Source of the DNA: Vibrio amylolyticus
GTDB taxonomy: Bacteria; Pseudomonadota; Gammaproteobacteria; Enterobacterales; Vibrionaceae
Length of the DNA stretch: 64,000 nt
Direction of reading: 5' to 3'
Assembly: GCF_023145695.1 (NCBI RefSeq)
Contig: NZ_JAJHVV010000003.1
Coordinates: 186,001-250,000 of the forward strand
The position numbers and the translations under genes are program-made. Below, in pieces: positions 29,721-38,660 of the stretch. The notes beneath the pieces are model-generated. The model saw only the letters and a list, made by a program, of their open reading frames with translations. It was not told where the DNA came from and searched no databases. The stretch's first letter is position 1. Each line of letters starts with the position of its first letter.

Positions 29721-30437
29721 GTGAATAAGTTTAGATTGGCTATGTCGATAGCTTGTATGACCGCATTTTCTGTAAACGCCGCAACATTAATTCCGTCAAA
29801 GGGCGTTTCTATTCTCTATATTAATGGTCAAGAAGCTGAGGCGAAAATTGGTAAAAATGAACTATTAGACGGTGAGACTCAACTTGTCATCAGAATGGAC
29901 AAGCAGCTAGGCAAAGGTAGTAGCAAAAAAGTATTCACTTCTGACCCTTATGTCGTGACTCTCAATGTCACTGGCGAGGAAATTAAACTAAACCATCCTG
30001 TGGCGAGAAGTGCGGGAGAAGCTGAAAACGCGTTTAGGTCTGGTGATCCGCAATGGCGAATTTCTCAAGATGGCAGCGACATCAGCTACACACAAGAACC
30101 ATTACCTAAGAAAAAAGGCATGCTGCCATTCATGGGCTTAGATACCGTCGTGAGTGATTACAATGCAGACAAAGGTATTCACTTTGTTGATGGTAAAAAG
30201 AGTTCAGCGACTGTAGCACCTGTTGTTGCAGCGGCTACGACTGTTGCAGTAGCAAGCACGTCGACAACAAGCACCGTTAAATCCGATAAGCAAATGGCGA
30301 AAGAGACAAAACCAGTCTCACAGCCACAGCTCGCGATTGAAGACACACAAAATCTAGATCAGCTTAAAGCGTGGTACTTAAAAGCATCGAAATCAGAGCG
30401 CAAAGAGTTCCGCCGCTGGATGATCGATCAAGAGTAA
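29721..30437 (+). CDS. UPF0319 (YccT-like) secreted protein (copy 1)
   Basis: A 238-residue DUF2057/UPF0319 protein. The signal peptide is residues 1 to about 20 (GTG start: VNKFRLAMSIACMTAFSVNA, V read as Met), and the C-terminal LKAWYLKASKSERKEFRRWM matches the family. Function is unknown; E. coli YccT has been linked to curli control. The GTG at 29721 has GGGAG 10 bases upstream and lines up with the ATG of copy 2. A Thr/Ala/Val-rich linker of about 35 residues (near 160-200) precedes the C-terminal domain. It lies 157 bases after a porin and its terminator. Confidence 0.88.
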   Translation: MNKFRLAMSIACMTAFSVNAATLIPSKGVSILYINGQEAEAKIGKNELLDGETQLVIRMDKQLGKGSSKKVFTSDPYVVTLNVTGEEIKLNHPVARSAGEAENAFRSGDPQWRISQDGSDISYTQEPLPKKKGMLPFMGLDTVVSDYNADKGIHFVDGKKSSATVAPVVAAATTVAVASTSTTSTVKSDKQMAKETKPVSQPQLAIEDTQNLDQLKAWYLKASKSERKEFRRWMIDQE

Positions 30438-31129
30438 GCCACTAAAGATTCTCAAAAAAGGAGCCTTATGGGCTCCTTTTTTGTTTTCCCCCCCTCCTCT
30501 TATCTCCCACGCGCAAAGACAAGCCCACTTCTTTTCTTAACTGTTTAGTTAACTTAACTACTTTATTAACGTTCTATTTACGCTTCATAAGCGATTTACG
30601 TGGTAATCGAGGTGAATATGAGTGCTTACCTGCTAAATGAATAACTTAAATCTAAAAGCCCTGTTTTTACCTTAATTAACAGATAGTAGATCTTGCGCAC
30701 AAAAATAGGTTAGAGGTTTAAATGCATTTTGTGATATTCCATTATGCAGTGTTATTCACTATTTATATCCTTTAATTTTTCGAGTGATGGCCATATATTC
30801 TTTTTGTGATGGATATATTGGTTTTATGTGTTGTTGGTTTTCGTTTGTTTTATATATAAAAAGGTAAATATCACTTTTTTACACTGCAGTTTCATTTGGG
30901 TGCTTGTGCTTAAGTAATTGATTTTAAAGTAATTACTTGTTGTCTGTTTGATTTTTGTTGTGTCTGGTTTGGTTTTTGGTGGTTGTTTGACTCTCTTGAG
31001 CAACTTTTGCAAGCTTGCCTCGAAATTTGCGAGCAGGATTCTAACGACATTTAGTTCTTAGACCTCAAGCAACAAGTAAAGGGTGCCAAATTAAGGTGTC
31101 CCCATTTAATAAATAGGCAGTGACTTATA
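30438..31129. other. 692-base region between the two porin/UPF0319 units
   Basis: It holds the terminator above, a C7 run near 30488, then about 450 bases of AT-rich sequence and the leader of porin copy 2. Blocks CCTCGAAATTT (31018-31028), GCAGGATT (31033-31040) and TAGACCTC (31059-31066) recur from the copy 1 leader, in a different order. From TAAAGGG (31077) to the ATG the two leaders align over 53 bases. No gene is supported. Confidence 0.6.
30454..30482 (+). terminator. Terminator after UPF0319 copy 1
   Basis: AAAAAAGGAGCC and GGCTCCTTTTTT pair around TTATG just after the stop. Confidence 0.93.
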
Positions 31130-32116
31130 ATGAAAAAAACTCTATTAGCTCTTGCTGTTGCAGCTACAGCAACGTCAGCGCACGCTATCGAAATCTTCAA
31201 CCAAGACAACGTTACAGTTAACATGGCTGGTGACGTAGAAATCTTCTACATCCATGACCGCGCTGAAAAATTCGATGGTGTTGACAATGAAAACGACTTT
31301 AAACAAGCGTTTGGCGATGCGAACCTAGCGTTTGATACTCGTTACCAGTTTAATGACCAGTTTCAGATTGGTGCGTTTTACGAGATCTCTGCACTAGAAG
31401 AAAAGAATGGTTACGACCTACCAGGTAACGTAAGTGCTGGTGATGTTTTCGTTGGCCTTTACACTGCGGATTTCGGTTCAATCAAAGTAGGTAGCCTAGC
31501 GACTCAACTTGATGATGCAGGTATTGGCGCAGACTACCAGTTCGGTATTAGCTCATATTTTGATGCAGCTGTAGACGGCGGTAATGAAGCAATTCGTTAC
31601 GACTACGACAACGGTAGCTTCTACGGTGGTTTTGGTCTAATGCAAGACAAGCACAACGACAATAAAATGGGTCGTGATGGCGGTGCATACGATGTGAAAC
31701 TGGGTTACCGTGTAGCTGGTTTTGATTTTACTGCTATCTATGCAGACGCAGAATTGAAGGCTAATACTCCTAAAGCTGACGTTAACGTAATCGCTCTAGA
31801 AGCACGTTACGGCGCTATCGAGAACTTAAACATCGAACTTGGTTACTACATGTCAGAGATGAAAGTAGAAGGTGTTAAAGACGAAGAAGATACAATTGCA
31901 ATCGCTGCTGATTACACAATGGGCAACACTACGTTTGCTGCTGGTTACAGCAACACAAGCTTCGATGGCGACGCTAGTGACATCAACTCTTGGTTCCTAA
32001 ACGCAGGTTACGCTCTTCTTCCAAATACATCAGTTTACGCTGAAGTTGGTGGTCTAGATGAGAAAGGCGCTAAATACGATACTGGTTTCGCAGTAGGTAT
32101 TGCAGCAAGCTTCTAA
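31130..32116 (+). CDS. Gram-negative porin, OmpT-like (copy 2)
   Basis: A 328-residue paralog of the porin in the preceding unit. Its signal peptide MKKTLLALAVAATATSAHA and C-terminal AASF are as expected for an outer membrane barrel. The two Cys of copy 1 are absent: the equivalent places read GSLATQLDD and GGNEAIRYD. Long blocks are nearly the same (DDAGxGxDYQFGxSS, MGxDGGxYD), yet surface-loop-like regions differ, as expected for duplicated porins under phage or host pressure. The same GAAA-capped terminator follows. Confidence 0.92.
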   Translation: MKKTLLALAVAATATSAHAIEIFNQDNVTVNMAGDVEIFYIHDRAEKFDGVDNENDFKQAFGDANLAFDTRYQFNDQFQIGAFYEISALEEKNGYDLPGNVSAGDVFVGLYTADFGSIKVGSLATQLDDAGIGADYQFGISSYFDAAVDGGNEAIRYDYDNGSFYGGFGLMQDKHNDNKMGRDGGAYDVKLGYRVAGFDFTAIYADAELKANTPKADVNVIALEARYGAIENLNIELGYYMSEMKVEGVKDEEDTIAIAADYTMGNTTFAAGYSNTSFDGDASDINSWFLNAGYALLPNTSVYAEVGGLDEKGAKYDTGFAVGIAASF

Positions 32117-32150
32117 TCTAAGCCGTCCACTTAGTATTATATGCGTTTGT

Positions 32151-32174
32151 AAGCCACCGAAAGGTGGCTTTTTT
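32151..32174 (+). terminator. Terminator after porin copy 2
   Basis: AAGCCACC and GGTGGCTTTTTT around GAAA, identical in stem and loop to that after copy 1. Confidence 0.95.
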
Positions 32175-32260
32175 ATTCGTTGATTTACATATTCATATCA
32201 AACTAATTCAGCTTAACTTTTACACTATATGAATTTTTAAGTTTATGGAGTTACGGGAAA

Positions 32261-32923
32261 ATGATTAAGTTTAACTGGGCGCTGTTCTTCGCCTGTATCG
32301 TCTCTTTTTCAGCAAGTTCAGCGACATTAACGCCAGCCCAAGGCGTATCTATTCTTTACATTAATGGTCACGAAGCTAAGTCAAAGATAGGTAAGAACGA
32401 AATACCCAAGGGGGAAACCCAACTTATCGTTCGAATGGATAAACAGCTGGGTAGGGGAGGAAGTAGAAAGGTATTCACTTCGGACCCCTATGTACTTACT
32501 GTCTTGGTTTCTGGTGATGAAATAAAAATTGGTCACCCGGTCGCAAGAAGCGTCTCAGAAGCTAATCGTGCTTTTAGGGAATTAAATCCAGATTGGAAAT
32601 TGACACAAGACGGTGAGAAGATCGACTATACCCAAGAACCGCTGCCTAAAAAGCAGGGTGCGATGCCATTTCTTGGTTTAGGAGCCATTGTGAGTGATTA
32701 CAATGAAAGTAGAGGTATTGATTTTTCGAATGACGTTCTTATTTCGACTCAGGCCGGCGGTGAGGAAAGTCAGGTTACCAAGTCATATCAGTCACCAAAG
32801 CAGCTGCCAATAAAAAGTAATGGGAGTGGGCTCAGCTTAGAGCAAGTGAAAGTATGGTACAAAGCGGCCTCAAAAACCGAAAGAAGAGCATTTCACCATT
32901 GGATGCTCGATGAAGAGAGGTAA
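32261..32923 (+). CDS. UPF0319 (YccT-like) secreted protein (copy 2)
   Basis: A 220-residue paralog of the UPF0319 protein in the preceding unit, with a signal peptide (residues 1 to about 20) and the C-terminal LEQVKVWYKAASKTERRAFHHWM. It lacks much of the Thr/Ala-rich linker of copy 1, which explains the shorter length. Shared stretches such as GVSILYINGxEAxxKIGKNE and the SDPYVxTxxVxGxE region are almost identical. ATG start with GGAG about 10 bases upstream. It lies 144 bases after porin copy 2, mirroring the first unit. Confidence 0.88.
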   Translation: MIKFNWALFFACIVSFSASSATLTPAQGVSILYINGHEAKSKIGKNEIPKGETQLIVRMDKQLGRGGSRKVFTSDPYVLTVLVSGDEIKIGHPVARSVSEANRAFRELNPDWKLTQDGEKIDYTQEPLPKKQGAMPFLGLGAIVSDYNESRGIDFSNDVLISTQAGGEESQVTKSYQSPKQLPIKSNGSGLSLEQVKVWYKAASKTERRAFHHWMLDEER

Positions 32924-32969
32924 AGTCATCCATTTTTGATTTTATCTAAGTGTGTTATAAGCGTGGTAG

Positions 32970-32989
32970 GGAGGAGTCTATACTCCTCC
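32970..32989. terminator. Hairpin between UPF0319 copy 2 and bioA
   Basis: GGAGGAGT and ACTCCTCC pair around CTAT, a perfect 8-bp stem. Neither strand has a good T-tract, so termination is likely but weak. Confidence 0.55.
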
Positions 32990-33002
32990 AAATTTCGTAT
33001 TG

Positions 33003-34280
33003 TTATATAAAGCACTCAGCCTTGTGCAGTGCACCTTCAACAGCATCTATCAATTTTTGGATCTCATCTTCAGTGCTGATAAACGGTGGCATCATATAAA
33101 TGAGCTTACCAAACGGACGAATCCATACCCCTTGTTCAACAAAGTGTGCCTGTATTACTTCCATATTTACGTTCTTATGAGCCTCCACCACACCAATTGC
33201 CCCTAACCAACGAACATCGCTAACCAATTCATGTTCGAGTAATCTAGGCAATGTGTGAGAAAAGTGCGTTTCTATGGCTTTTGTTTGCTGTTGCCACTCT
33301 CCTTGTTCAATAAGCTCCAGACTCGCGGCTCCTACCGCGCATGCTAATGGATTTCCCATAAAGGTCGGACCGTGCATAAAACAGCCAGCTTCGCCACCAC
33401 ATACGGTGTCTGCGACATGCTTGGTTGCCACTGTTGCTGAGAGGGTCATATATCCCCCTGTTAGCGCTTTACCAACACAGAGAATATCCGGTTGGACGTT
33501 GGCGTGCTCACAGGCAAAGAGCTTTCCTGTACGGCCAAATCCGGTAGCGATTTCATCTAGAATGAGAAGCACACCATACTGATCACATAATCGGCGTACA
33601 CCTTTTAGGTACTCAGGGTGATAAATCCGCATTCCACCGGCACCTTGTACGATGGGCTCCATAATGACGGCTGCTATCTGTTTATGGTGCACCTCAAGTT
33701 GATGTTTAAAGTCATCAAGATCATTCTCGTCCCATTCATCCCAGAACCCAGCTTGGGGTGAATTGGCAAAGATATGCTCAGGAAGAAAGCCTTTATATAA
33801 GCTGTGCATTGAGTTATTAGGATCCGTCACCGACATTGCCGCAAACGTATCCCCGTGATAACCATCTCTCAAGGTTAGGAACTTAGGTCTTTGTTCACCT
33901 TTCGCATGCCAGTATTGAAGCGCCATTTTCAAACTGACTTCTACAGCCACTGAGCCTGAATCAGCTAGAAAGACTTTTTCTAAGTTAGAGGGAGTGAGAT
34001 CTACCAGCTTTTTACACAAATCGATGGCTGGATTATGGGTGATCCCACCGAACATAACGTGCGACATTTTATCTATTTGGCTATGTGCTGCTGCGTTTAA
34101 ATGCGGGTGATTATAACCATGGATCGTTGACCACCAAGATGACATGCCGTCTATTAGCTGCTCACCTGTCTCTAGCTCTAAATGGACACCTTGTGCACCA
34201 ATAACGGGATAACAGGTGAGTGGGTTAATAGTTGAGGTATAAGGGTGCCATATATGATTTTTGTCAAAATCTAAATCCAT
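33003..34280 (-). CDS. bioA: Adenosylmethionine-8-amino-7-oxononanoate aminotransferase BioA
   Basis: A PLP enzyme that converts KAPA to DAPA in biotin synthesis, using SAM as amino donor. The 425 residues fit the family. DEIATGFGRTG and the VGKALTGGYM Lys region mark the class III aminotransferase PLP site. The ATG at 34280 replaces a TTG at 34286 in the longer frame; it matches the usual start (DLDFDKNHIWHPY). It is divergent from bioBFCD, and the shared region carries a BirA-like operator, so both sides are probably repressed by BirA. Confidence 0.97.
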   Translation of the reverse strand: MDLDFDKNHIWHPYTSTINPLTCYPVIGAQGVHLELETGEQLIDGMSSWWSTIHGYNHPHLNAAAHSQIDKMSHVMFGGITHNPAIDLCKKLVDLTPSNLEKVFLADSGSVAVEVSLKMALQYWHAKGEQRPKFLTLRDGYHGDTFAAMSVTDPNNSMHSLYKGFLPEHIFANSPQAGFWDEWDENDLDDFKHQLEVHHKQIAAVIMEPIVQGAGGMRIYHPEYLKGVRRLCDQYGVLLILDEIATGFGRTGKLFACEHANVQPDILCVGKALTGGYMTLSATVATKHVADTVCGGEAGCFMHGPTFMGNPLACAVGAASLELIEQGEWQQQTKAIETHFSHTLPRLLEHELVSDVRWLGAIGVVEAHKNVNMEVIQAHFVEQGVWIRPFGKLIYMMPPFISTEDEIQKLIDAVEGALHKAECFI

Positions 34281-34319
34281 TATCAAGCTCGTAGTGTGTT
34301 TGTTTATTTTTTAATCAAC

Positions 34320-34350
34320 TGTAAACTTGTTGATTTTCGTGGTGTTGACA
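34320..34350. promoter_or_regulatory. BirA-like operator over the bioB promoter
   Basis: TGTAAAC (34320-34326) and GTTGACA (34344-34350) match the two half-sites of the BirA operator (TGTAAAC-N-GTTTACA) with one mismatch and a 17-base spacing. The second half contains TTGACA (34345-34350), a -35, with TACACT (34367-34372) 16 bases on as -10. A 7-bp inverted repeat AATCAAC/GTTGATT (34313-34335) also overlaps it. Confidence 0.7.
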
Positions 34351-34372
34351 GTCTATCTCTTATCCGTACACT
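34345..34372 (+). promoter_or_regulatory. Predicted sigma-70 promoter of bioBFCD
   Basis: TTGACA and TACACT with a 16-base spacer, 50 bases before the bioB GTG start. Its -35 lies inside the BirA-like half-site, so operator binding would block it. Confidence 0.6.
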
Positions 34373-34422
34373 AGCCAAGTATCCAGAATAATAATGATGA
34401 ATGACTTAATAAGGAATGCTCT

Positions 34423-35475
34423 GTGCAAATACGTCACGATTGGACTCATGCCGAAGTTCAGCAATTAATGCAAAAACCGTTTATGGACTTGTTGTTTGAA
34501 GCACAATTGGTTCATAGAGAGTTCCAACCGCACAACCACGTTCAGGTGAGCACGTTACTTTCGATTAAGACAGGCGCTTGCCCTGAGGATTGTAAGTACT
34601 GCCCACAAAGTGCGCGTTACACCACTGACGTAGAAAAAGAACGCTTGATGGAAGTTGATCGCGTACTTGATGCTGCTCAAAAAGCCAAAAATGCAGGTTC
34701 AACACGTTTTTGTATGGGAGCGGCATGGAAAAACCCGAAAGAGCGAGACATGCCTCATCTAACGGACATGATCAAAGGCGTGAAAGATATGGGCCTAGAG
34801 ACGTGTATGACCTTGGGTATGCTTGAGCCAGAGCAAGCTAAAAAGTTGGCGGATGCGGGCTTGGATTACTACAACCATAACCTAGATACGTCCCCAGAAT
34901 TTTACGGAAATATCATTACCACACGTACTTACCAAGAACGTTTAGATACGCTGTCACATGTACGCGACGCGGGTATGAAAATCTGCTCAGGTGGAATTAT
35001 CGGTCTGGGTGAGAGTAAGAATGACCGTGCAGGTTTATTCGTAGAGCTGGCTAATTTACCTGTTCAGCCTGAAAGTGTGCCAATCAATATGTTGGTTAAA
35101 GTTAAAGGTACGCCACTAGAGAATGTGGATGATGTTGACCCATTCGACTTTATTCGTTTGATTGCTGTTGCCCGCATTATGATGCCTAAATCCGCGGTTC
35201 GTTTATCAGCAGGGCGTGAAGGCATGAATGAGCAGATGCAGGCGCTGTGTTTTATGGCGGGTGCTAACTCAATATTTTACGGTTGTAAGCTGTTAACGAC
35301 GCCTAACCCTGGTGAAGATAAAGATATGCAGCTATTTGCTAAGTTGGGAATCAACAGTCAGCAAGTGGTTCAAAAACCAGATGAAATCCAAGAGAGTGAA
35401 ATTTTGGATCAGGTAACAGAACGTGTTGCGGCTCGTCCAACCAAAGACGACCTATTTTATGAAGCGTCAGTGTAA
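34423..35475 (+). CDS. bioB: Biotin synthase BioB
   Basis: A radical SAM enzyme that inserts sulfur into dethiobiotin, the last step of biotin synthesis. The 350 residues match the family. C53-x3-C57-x2-C60 (CPEDCKYC) binds the 4Fe-4S cluster, and YNHNLDTS is a conserved family motif. The start is GTG, with AAGGA 8 bases upstream. It leads the bioBFCD operon. Confidence 0.98.
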   Translation: MQIRHDWTHAEVQQLMQKPFMDLLFEAQLVHREFQPHNHVQVSTLLSIKTGACPEDCKYCPQSARYTTDVEKERLMEVDRVLDAAQKAKNAGSTRFCMGAAWKNPKERDMPHLTDMIKGVKDMGLETCMTLGMLEPEQAKKLADAGLDYYNHNLDTSPEFYGNIITTRTYQERLDTLSHVRDAGMKICSGGIIGLGESKNDRAGLFVELANLPVQPESVPINMLVKVKGTPLENVDDVDPFDFIRLIAVARIMMPKSAVRLSAGREGMNEQMQALCFMAGANSIFYGCKLLTTPNPGEDKDMQLFAKLGINSQQVVQKPDEIQESEILDQVTERVAARPTKDDLFYEASV

Positions 35476-35508
35476 TCACGCTCAGCTTCTACGTAGGTAT
35501 CGCTTCAT

Positions 35509-36681
35509 ATGACGAACAGCTTTAGCCATCGAATCAGTAAAGCTTTAGAAGAGCGGCGCTCGAAAGAGTTAACTCGCTCACTAGTGGCCGCTGAAAGTGG
35601 AAACTCCAGTGAGTTAATCCGTAATGGGCAACGTTTGGTTAATTTCTCAAGTAACGATTATTTGGGGTTAGCAAACGACAAAGCGTTACTTAAAGCCTGG
35701 CAAAAAGGTTTAGACCTTTACGGGTGTGGCAGCGGAGCTTCGCCTTTAGTTACGGGGTTTTCACCTGCGCATCAAAACTTTGAGAGTGAGCTGTGTGAAT
35801 GGCTAGGCTTTGAAAGAGCGATATTATTCTCTTCTGGTTTTAGTGCGAACCAAGCACTTCTCTTTACGTTGCTAGAAAAGGGCGACCTTCTTTATCAGGA
35901 TAAACTGAATCACGCATCGTTAATTGAGGCTGGAATGTTATCGCCAGCCATAATGCGTCGTTTCAAGCATAACGATGTAGATCAGCTTTCCCAGATGCTG
36001 GCATCCAACAGTAAAGACCAACTGAATCAATTAGTGGTAACAGAAGGCGTTTTCAGTATGGATGGTGATACGGCACCGTTAAGTGCTCTATCCGATGCTG
36101 TTAGAAATCGAGCTTGGCTTGCTGTTGATGACGCTCATGGTATAGGGGTGTTAGGGGGCGAAGGCAGAGGAAGCTGTAATGCTCAAGGCGTTCAACCCAA
36201 TATCTTAGTAGTGACGTTTGGAAAAGCGTTTGGGTTATCTGGCGCAGCGATTTTATGTGACCGTGACACTGGCGACTATTTAACTCAGTTTGCACGTCAT
36301 CATGTCTATTCTACTGCGATTCCGCCTTCTCAAGCGTATGCGCTGTCTCATGCGTTAAGCATGATTAAGAGTCAGCAATGGCGAAGGGATAAGCTCGCAG
36401 AGTTGAAAGAAGCGTTTAACTCGAGTTTAAAGAAACACACTGAAGTCATTGAGACCCAAACACCAATCTGCCCAATTATTATTGGTTCAAGTGAAAAAGC
36501 ATCTGTGGCCGCTCAGCGCTTAAATCACTTAGGGTTGGGAGTGACGGCAATTCGCCCCCCTACGGTGCCTATGAATATGGCACGCCTACGTATTACCCTT
36601 ACGGCTGCTCATTCATTTGAACAGCTCAAACGATTATCCTCCAGCTTAGAAGATGTACTGGGAGAAATAAACGGATGTTAA
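35509..36681 (+). CDS. bioF: 8-amino-7-oxononanoate synthase BioF
   Basis: A PLP enzyme that condenses pimeloyl-thioester (pimeloyl-ACP or CoA) with alanine to KAPA. The 390 residues fit. The fold text includes GCGSGASPLVTG, the DDAHGIGVLG region with the PLP-contacting Asp and His, and TFGKAFGLSG with the PLP-Lys. It follows bioB after 33 bases, and its TAA overlaps the bioC start (7 bases). Confidence 0.97.
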   Translation: MTNSFSHRISKALEERRSKELTRSLVAAESGNSSELIRNGQRLVNFSSNDYLGLANDKALLKAWQKGLDLYGCGSGASPLVTGFSPAHQNFESELCEWLGFERAILFSSGFSANQALLFTLLEKGDLLYQDKLNHASLIEAGMLSPAIMRRFKHNDVDQLSQMLASNSKDQLNQLVVTEGVFSMDGDTAPLSALSDAVRNRAWLAVDDAHGIGVLGGEGRGSCNAQGVQPNILVVTFGKAFGLSGAAILCDRDTGDYLTQFARHHVYSTAIPPSQAYALSHALSMIKSQQWRRDKLAELKEAFNSSLKKHTEVIETQTPICPIIIGSSEKASVAAQRLNHLGLGVTAIRPPTVPMNMARLRITLTAAHSFEQLKRLSSSLEDVLGEINGC

Positions 36682-37496
36682 ACAGTGCAACGGCAGAAAT
36701 AGATACTGCTTTAATAAACAAACAGATTGATGATAAACGAGATATCGCTGCCGCATTTAGTAAGGCCGCGTCTAGCTATGATAAACATGCCGCATTTCAA
36801 AGAGAGGTGGGTGACCGTTTACTTGCGCTCATGCCGTTAGACTTAAGTAGCAAGACTGTTGTTGATTTAGGGTGTGGCACAGGCTACTTTTCAAAAAAAT
36901 TATTGGAGCGTGGCGCTTCTGTTATTTGTGTCGATATCTCTTCATCTATGCTAGAGCAAGCTCGTATTCGGTGTGGGAATGAATCTGTCGAGTATTACAT
37001 GGCCGATGCCGAGAGCTTACCTTTTCGTTCTCAAAGTGTAGATTACGTATTCTCAAGCCTCGCTCTGCAGTGGTGTCAAGATCTCTCGGTTCCTATGCAA
37101 GAGGTCAATCGAATATTACGAACGGAAAGTAGCGCTTATTTCTCAACGTTGTTAGAGGGTTCGTTACACGAGTTAAAAAAATCATGGGAAAAGGTTGATG
37201 AAAATCAACATATCAACACGTTTATTTCATCTAATCAGTTAAAAATTGCGTTAGCGCAATCTCATTTTAACAACCATCAACTAGACTTTGCCGCAATTAC
37301 CGTTTGGTACGACTCTGCGTTTTCAGTGATGCGTGATCTTAAAGGCATTGGAGCCAATCACGTAAGCGGGCGCTCACAAGGACTAACAAGTCGCAAGACT
37401 TTGATTCAAGTAGAACAAGAGTACCAAGTCTTTAAAAACCATCAAAATCAACTGCCTGTAACTTATCAGGTATGTTTAGGGGCTATTCATCGATGA
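36675..37496 (+). CDS. bioC: Malonyl-ACP O-methyltransferase BioC
   Basis: A SAM-dependent methyltransferase that methylates malonyl-ACP so that the fatty acid system can make pimeloyl-ACP. The 273 residues fit. Motif I is [11 protein letters not shown] (about residues 58-68), with [18 protein letters not shown] before it, the family's N-terminal signature. It overlaps the end of bioF by 7 bases and ends in an ATGA overlap with bioD. The presence of bioC implies the BioC-BioH route; bioH is not in this window. Confidence 0.96.
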   Translation: MLNSATAEIDTALINKQIDDKRDIAAAFSKAASSYDKHAAFQREVGDRLLALMPLDLSSKTVVDLGCGTGYFSKKLLERGASVICVDISSSMLEQARIRCGNESVEYYMADAESLPFRSQSVDYVFSSLALQWCQDLSVPMQEVNRILRTESSAYFSTLLEGSLHELKKSWEKVDENQHINTFISSNQLKIALAQSHFNNHQLDFAAITVWYDSAFSVMRDLKGIGANHVSGRSQGLTSRKTLIQVEQEYQVFKNHQNQLPVTYQVCLGAIHR

Positions 37497-38173
37497 TTGA
37501 TGCAATTTTTATCGCTGGTACGGATACCGACGTAGGCAAAACAGTAGCATCTAAAGCAATTTTACACGCTTTGGCTACTCAAGGACTTAACACCATCGGC
37601 TACAAACCCGTAGCTGCTGGTAGTGACAAAACTGATGAAGGAATGCGTAATTCTGATGCGCTTCATCTACAAAAAGCGGCGACACTTGAAACAAGTTATG
37701 ACGATATTAACCCTTACGCGTTAGAGTTAGCGTCTTCCCCTCATATTGCAGCTAAACGTGAAAATATTGACATTGATTATGCGGTGCTAAGTGAAAAACT
37801 CGCGCAGCATAAGAAAAATGCAGATGTTGTGTTGGTTGAAGGTGCAGGCGGTTGGCGTGTACCTGTTTCTGATAGTGATTACTTATCAACATGGGTTAAG
37901 CAAGAGCAACTGCCAGTGGTTTTGGTTGTTGGTATCAAGTTAGGTTGTTTAAGCCACGCGGTATTAACCGCGGAAACCATCAGAGCTGACGGTTTGAATC
38001 TTGTTGGTTGGGTAGCCAATCGTGTCAACCCTGGTACTGAATACTATCCTGAGCTAATAGAGACGTTGGAATCTCAACTCGGCGCTCCAAAGCTTGGAGA
38101 GATCCCTTATATTCCATCTGCTAAAAGAACCGATTTAGGTAAATACATCAATCTTGATTTATTACCTTCTTAA
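37493..38173 (+). CDS. bioD: Dethiobiotin synthetase BioD
   Basis: It forms the ureido ring of dethiobiotin from DAPA, CO2 and ATP. The 226 residues from the ATG at 37493 fit the family; a longer frame from 37472 only overlaps the end of bioC. The P-loop-like GTDTDVGKT is at residues 9-17, and [10 protein letters not shown] is also typical. It overlaps bioC by four bases (ATGA) and is the last gene of the operon, followed by a terminator 30 bases on. Confidence 0.97.
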   Translation: MIDAIFIAGTDTDVGKTVASKAILHALATQGLNTIGYKPVAAGSDKTDEGMRNSDALHLQKAATLETSYDDINPYALELASSPHIAAKRENIDIDYAVLSEKLAQHKKNADVVLVEGAGGWRVPVSDSDYLSTWVKQEQLPVVLVVGIKLGCLSHAVLTAETIRADGLNLVGWVANRVNPGTEYYPELIETLESQLGAPKLGEIPYIPSAKRTDLGKYINLDLLPS

Positions 38174-38203
38174 CCGGTGTTGAAGTAAAACGGATACGAA
38201 CCA

Positions 38204-38232
38204 GAAAGGGGCTGCAATGTGTAGCCCCTTTT
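38204..38232. terminator. Terminator of bioBFCD
   Basis: GAAAGGGGCT and AGCCCCTTTT pair with a 9-base loop. It can act on both strands, also ending the small gene on the - strand. Confidence 0.9.
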
Positions 38233-38255
38233 ATTTGTATTCTATTTATTCGATG

Positions 38256-38423
38256 TTACTTTTCTTGAACTAAACCCATCAAAGCTTGCTGAGTGTCGAT
38301 CACTTTTCTCGCCGCTTCTTGTTCTGCGTTTATGCCAAGTTGTTGTTTTGCTTCATCCTCTGAAATCCCTAGATGACAGCAAAGTAAATCGATAGCCATT
38401 TGATAGTTGTTAGCTTCCACCAT
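38256..38423 (-). CDS. Small uncharacterised protein (55 aa)
   Basis: I do not recognise this family. The frame can run from 38501, but the ATG at 38423 has AAAGGA 8 bases upstream and gives MVEANNYQMAIDLLCCHLG, so I use it. The protein is probably helical, with an adjacent Cys pair (LLCC) and a GISEDEAKQQLGI stretch that looks like a small UBA-type or helix-turn-helix motif, though this is only an impression. It is divergent from htpX and convergent with bioD. The good ribosome site and codon use support a real gene. Confidence 0.7.
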   Translation of the reverse strand: MVEANNYQMAIDLLCCHLGISEDEAKQQLGINAEQEAARKVIDTQQALMGLVQEK

Positions 38424-38660
38424 AATGCTTCCTTTTTTTGGAGGGCCACTTTGTTCTCTATAAAATCTAATATTTTTACTACTTAAGTACAATAAGACCA
38501 AAGTCTAATCTAGTTGTAACTTACTCAAGATGATAGAAAACAAATGTTTCAATTTAACACTTAACCTTGTTTTATTAACCTATAAACTATATGTATAGAA
38601 CTACGCTTGATGAAACCTATTGATCATCACGTTAAGTAAGCTTCCCATCGGAGAAAAGTA

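Noticed and set aside
30485..30496. C7 homopolymer after UPF0319 copy 1
   Set aside because: A single run between a terminator and non-coding DNA; no sign of phase variation.
30824..31012. A 62-residue frame on the - strand in the gap before porin copy 2
   Set aside because: Lys/Thr/Asn-rich composition is what AT-rich DNA gives; no ribosome site, no homology seen.
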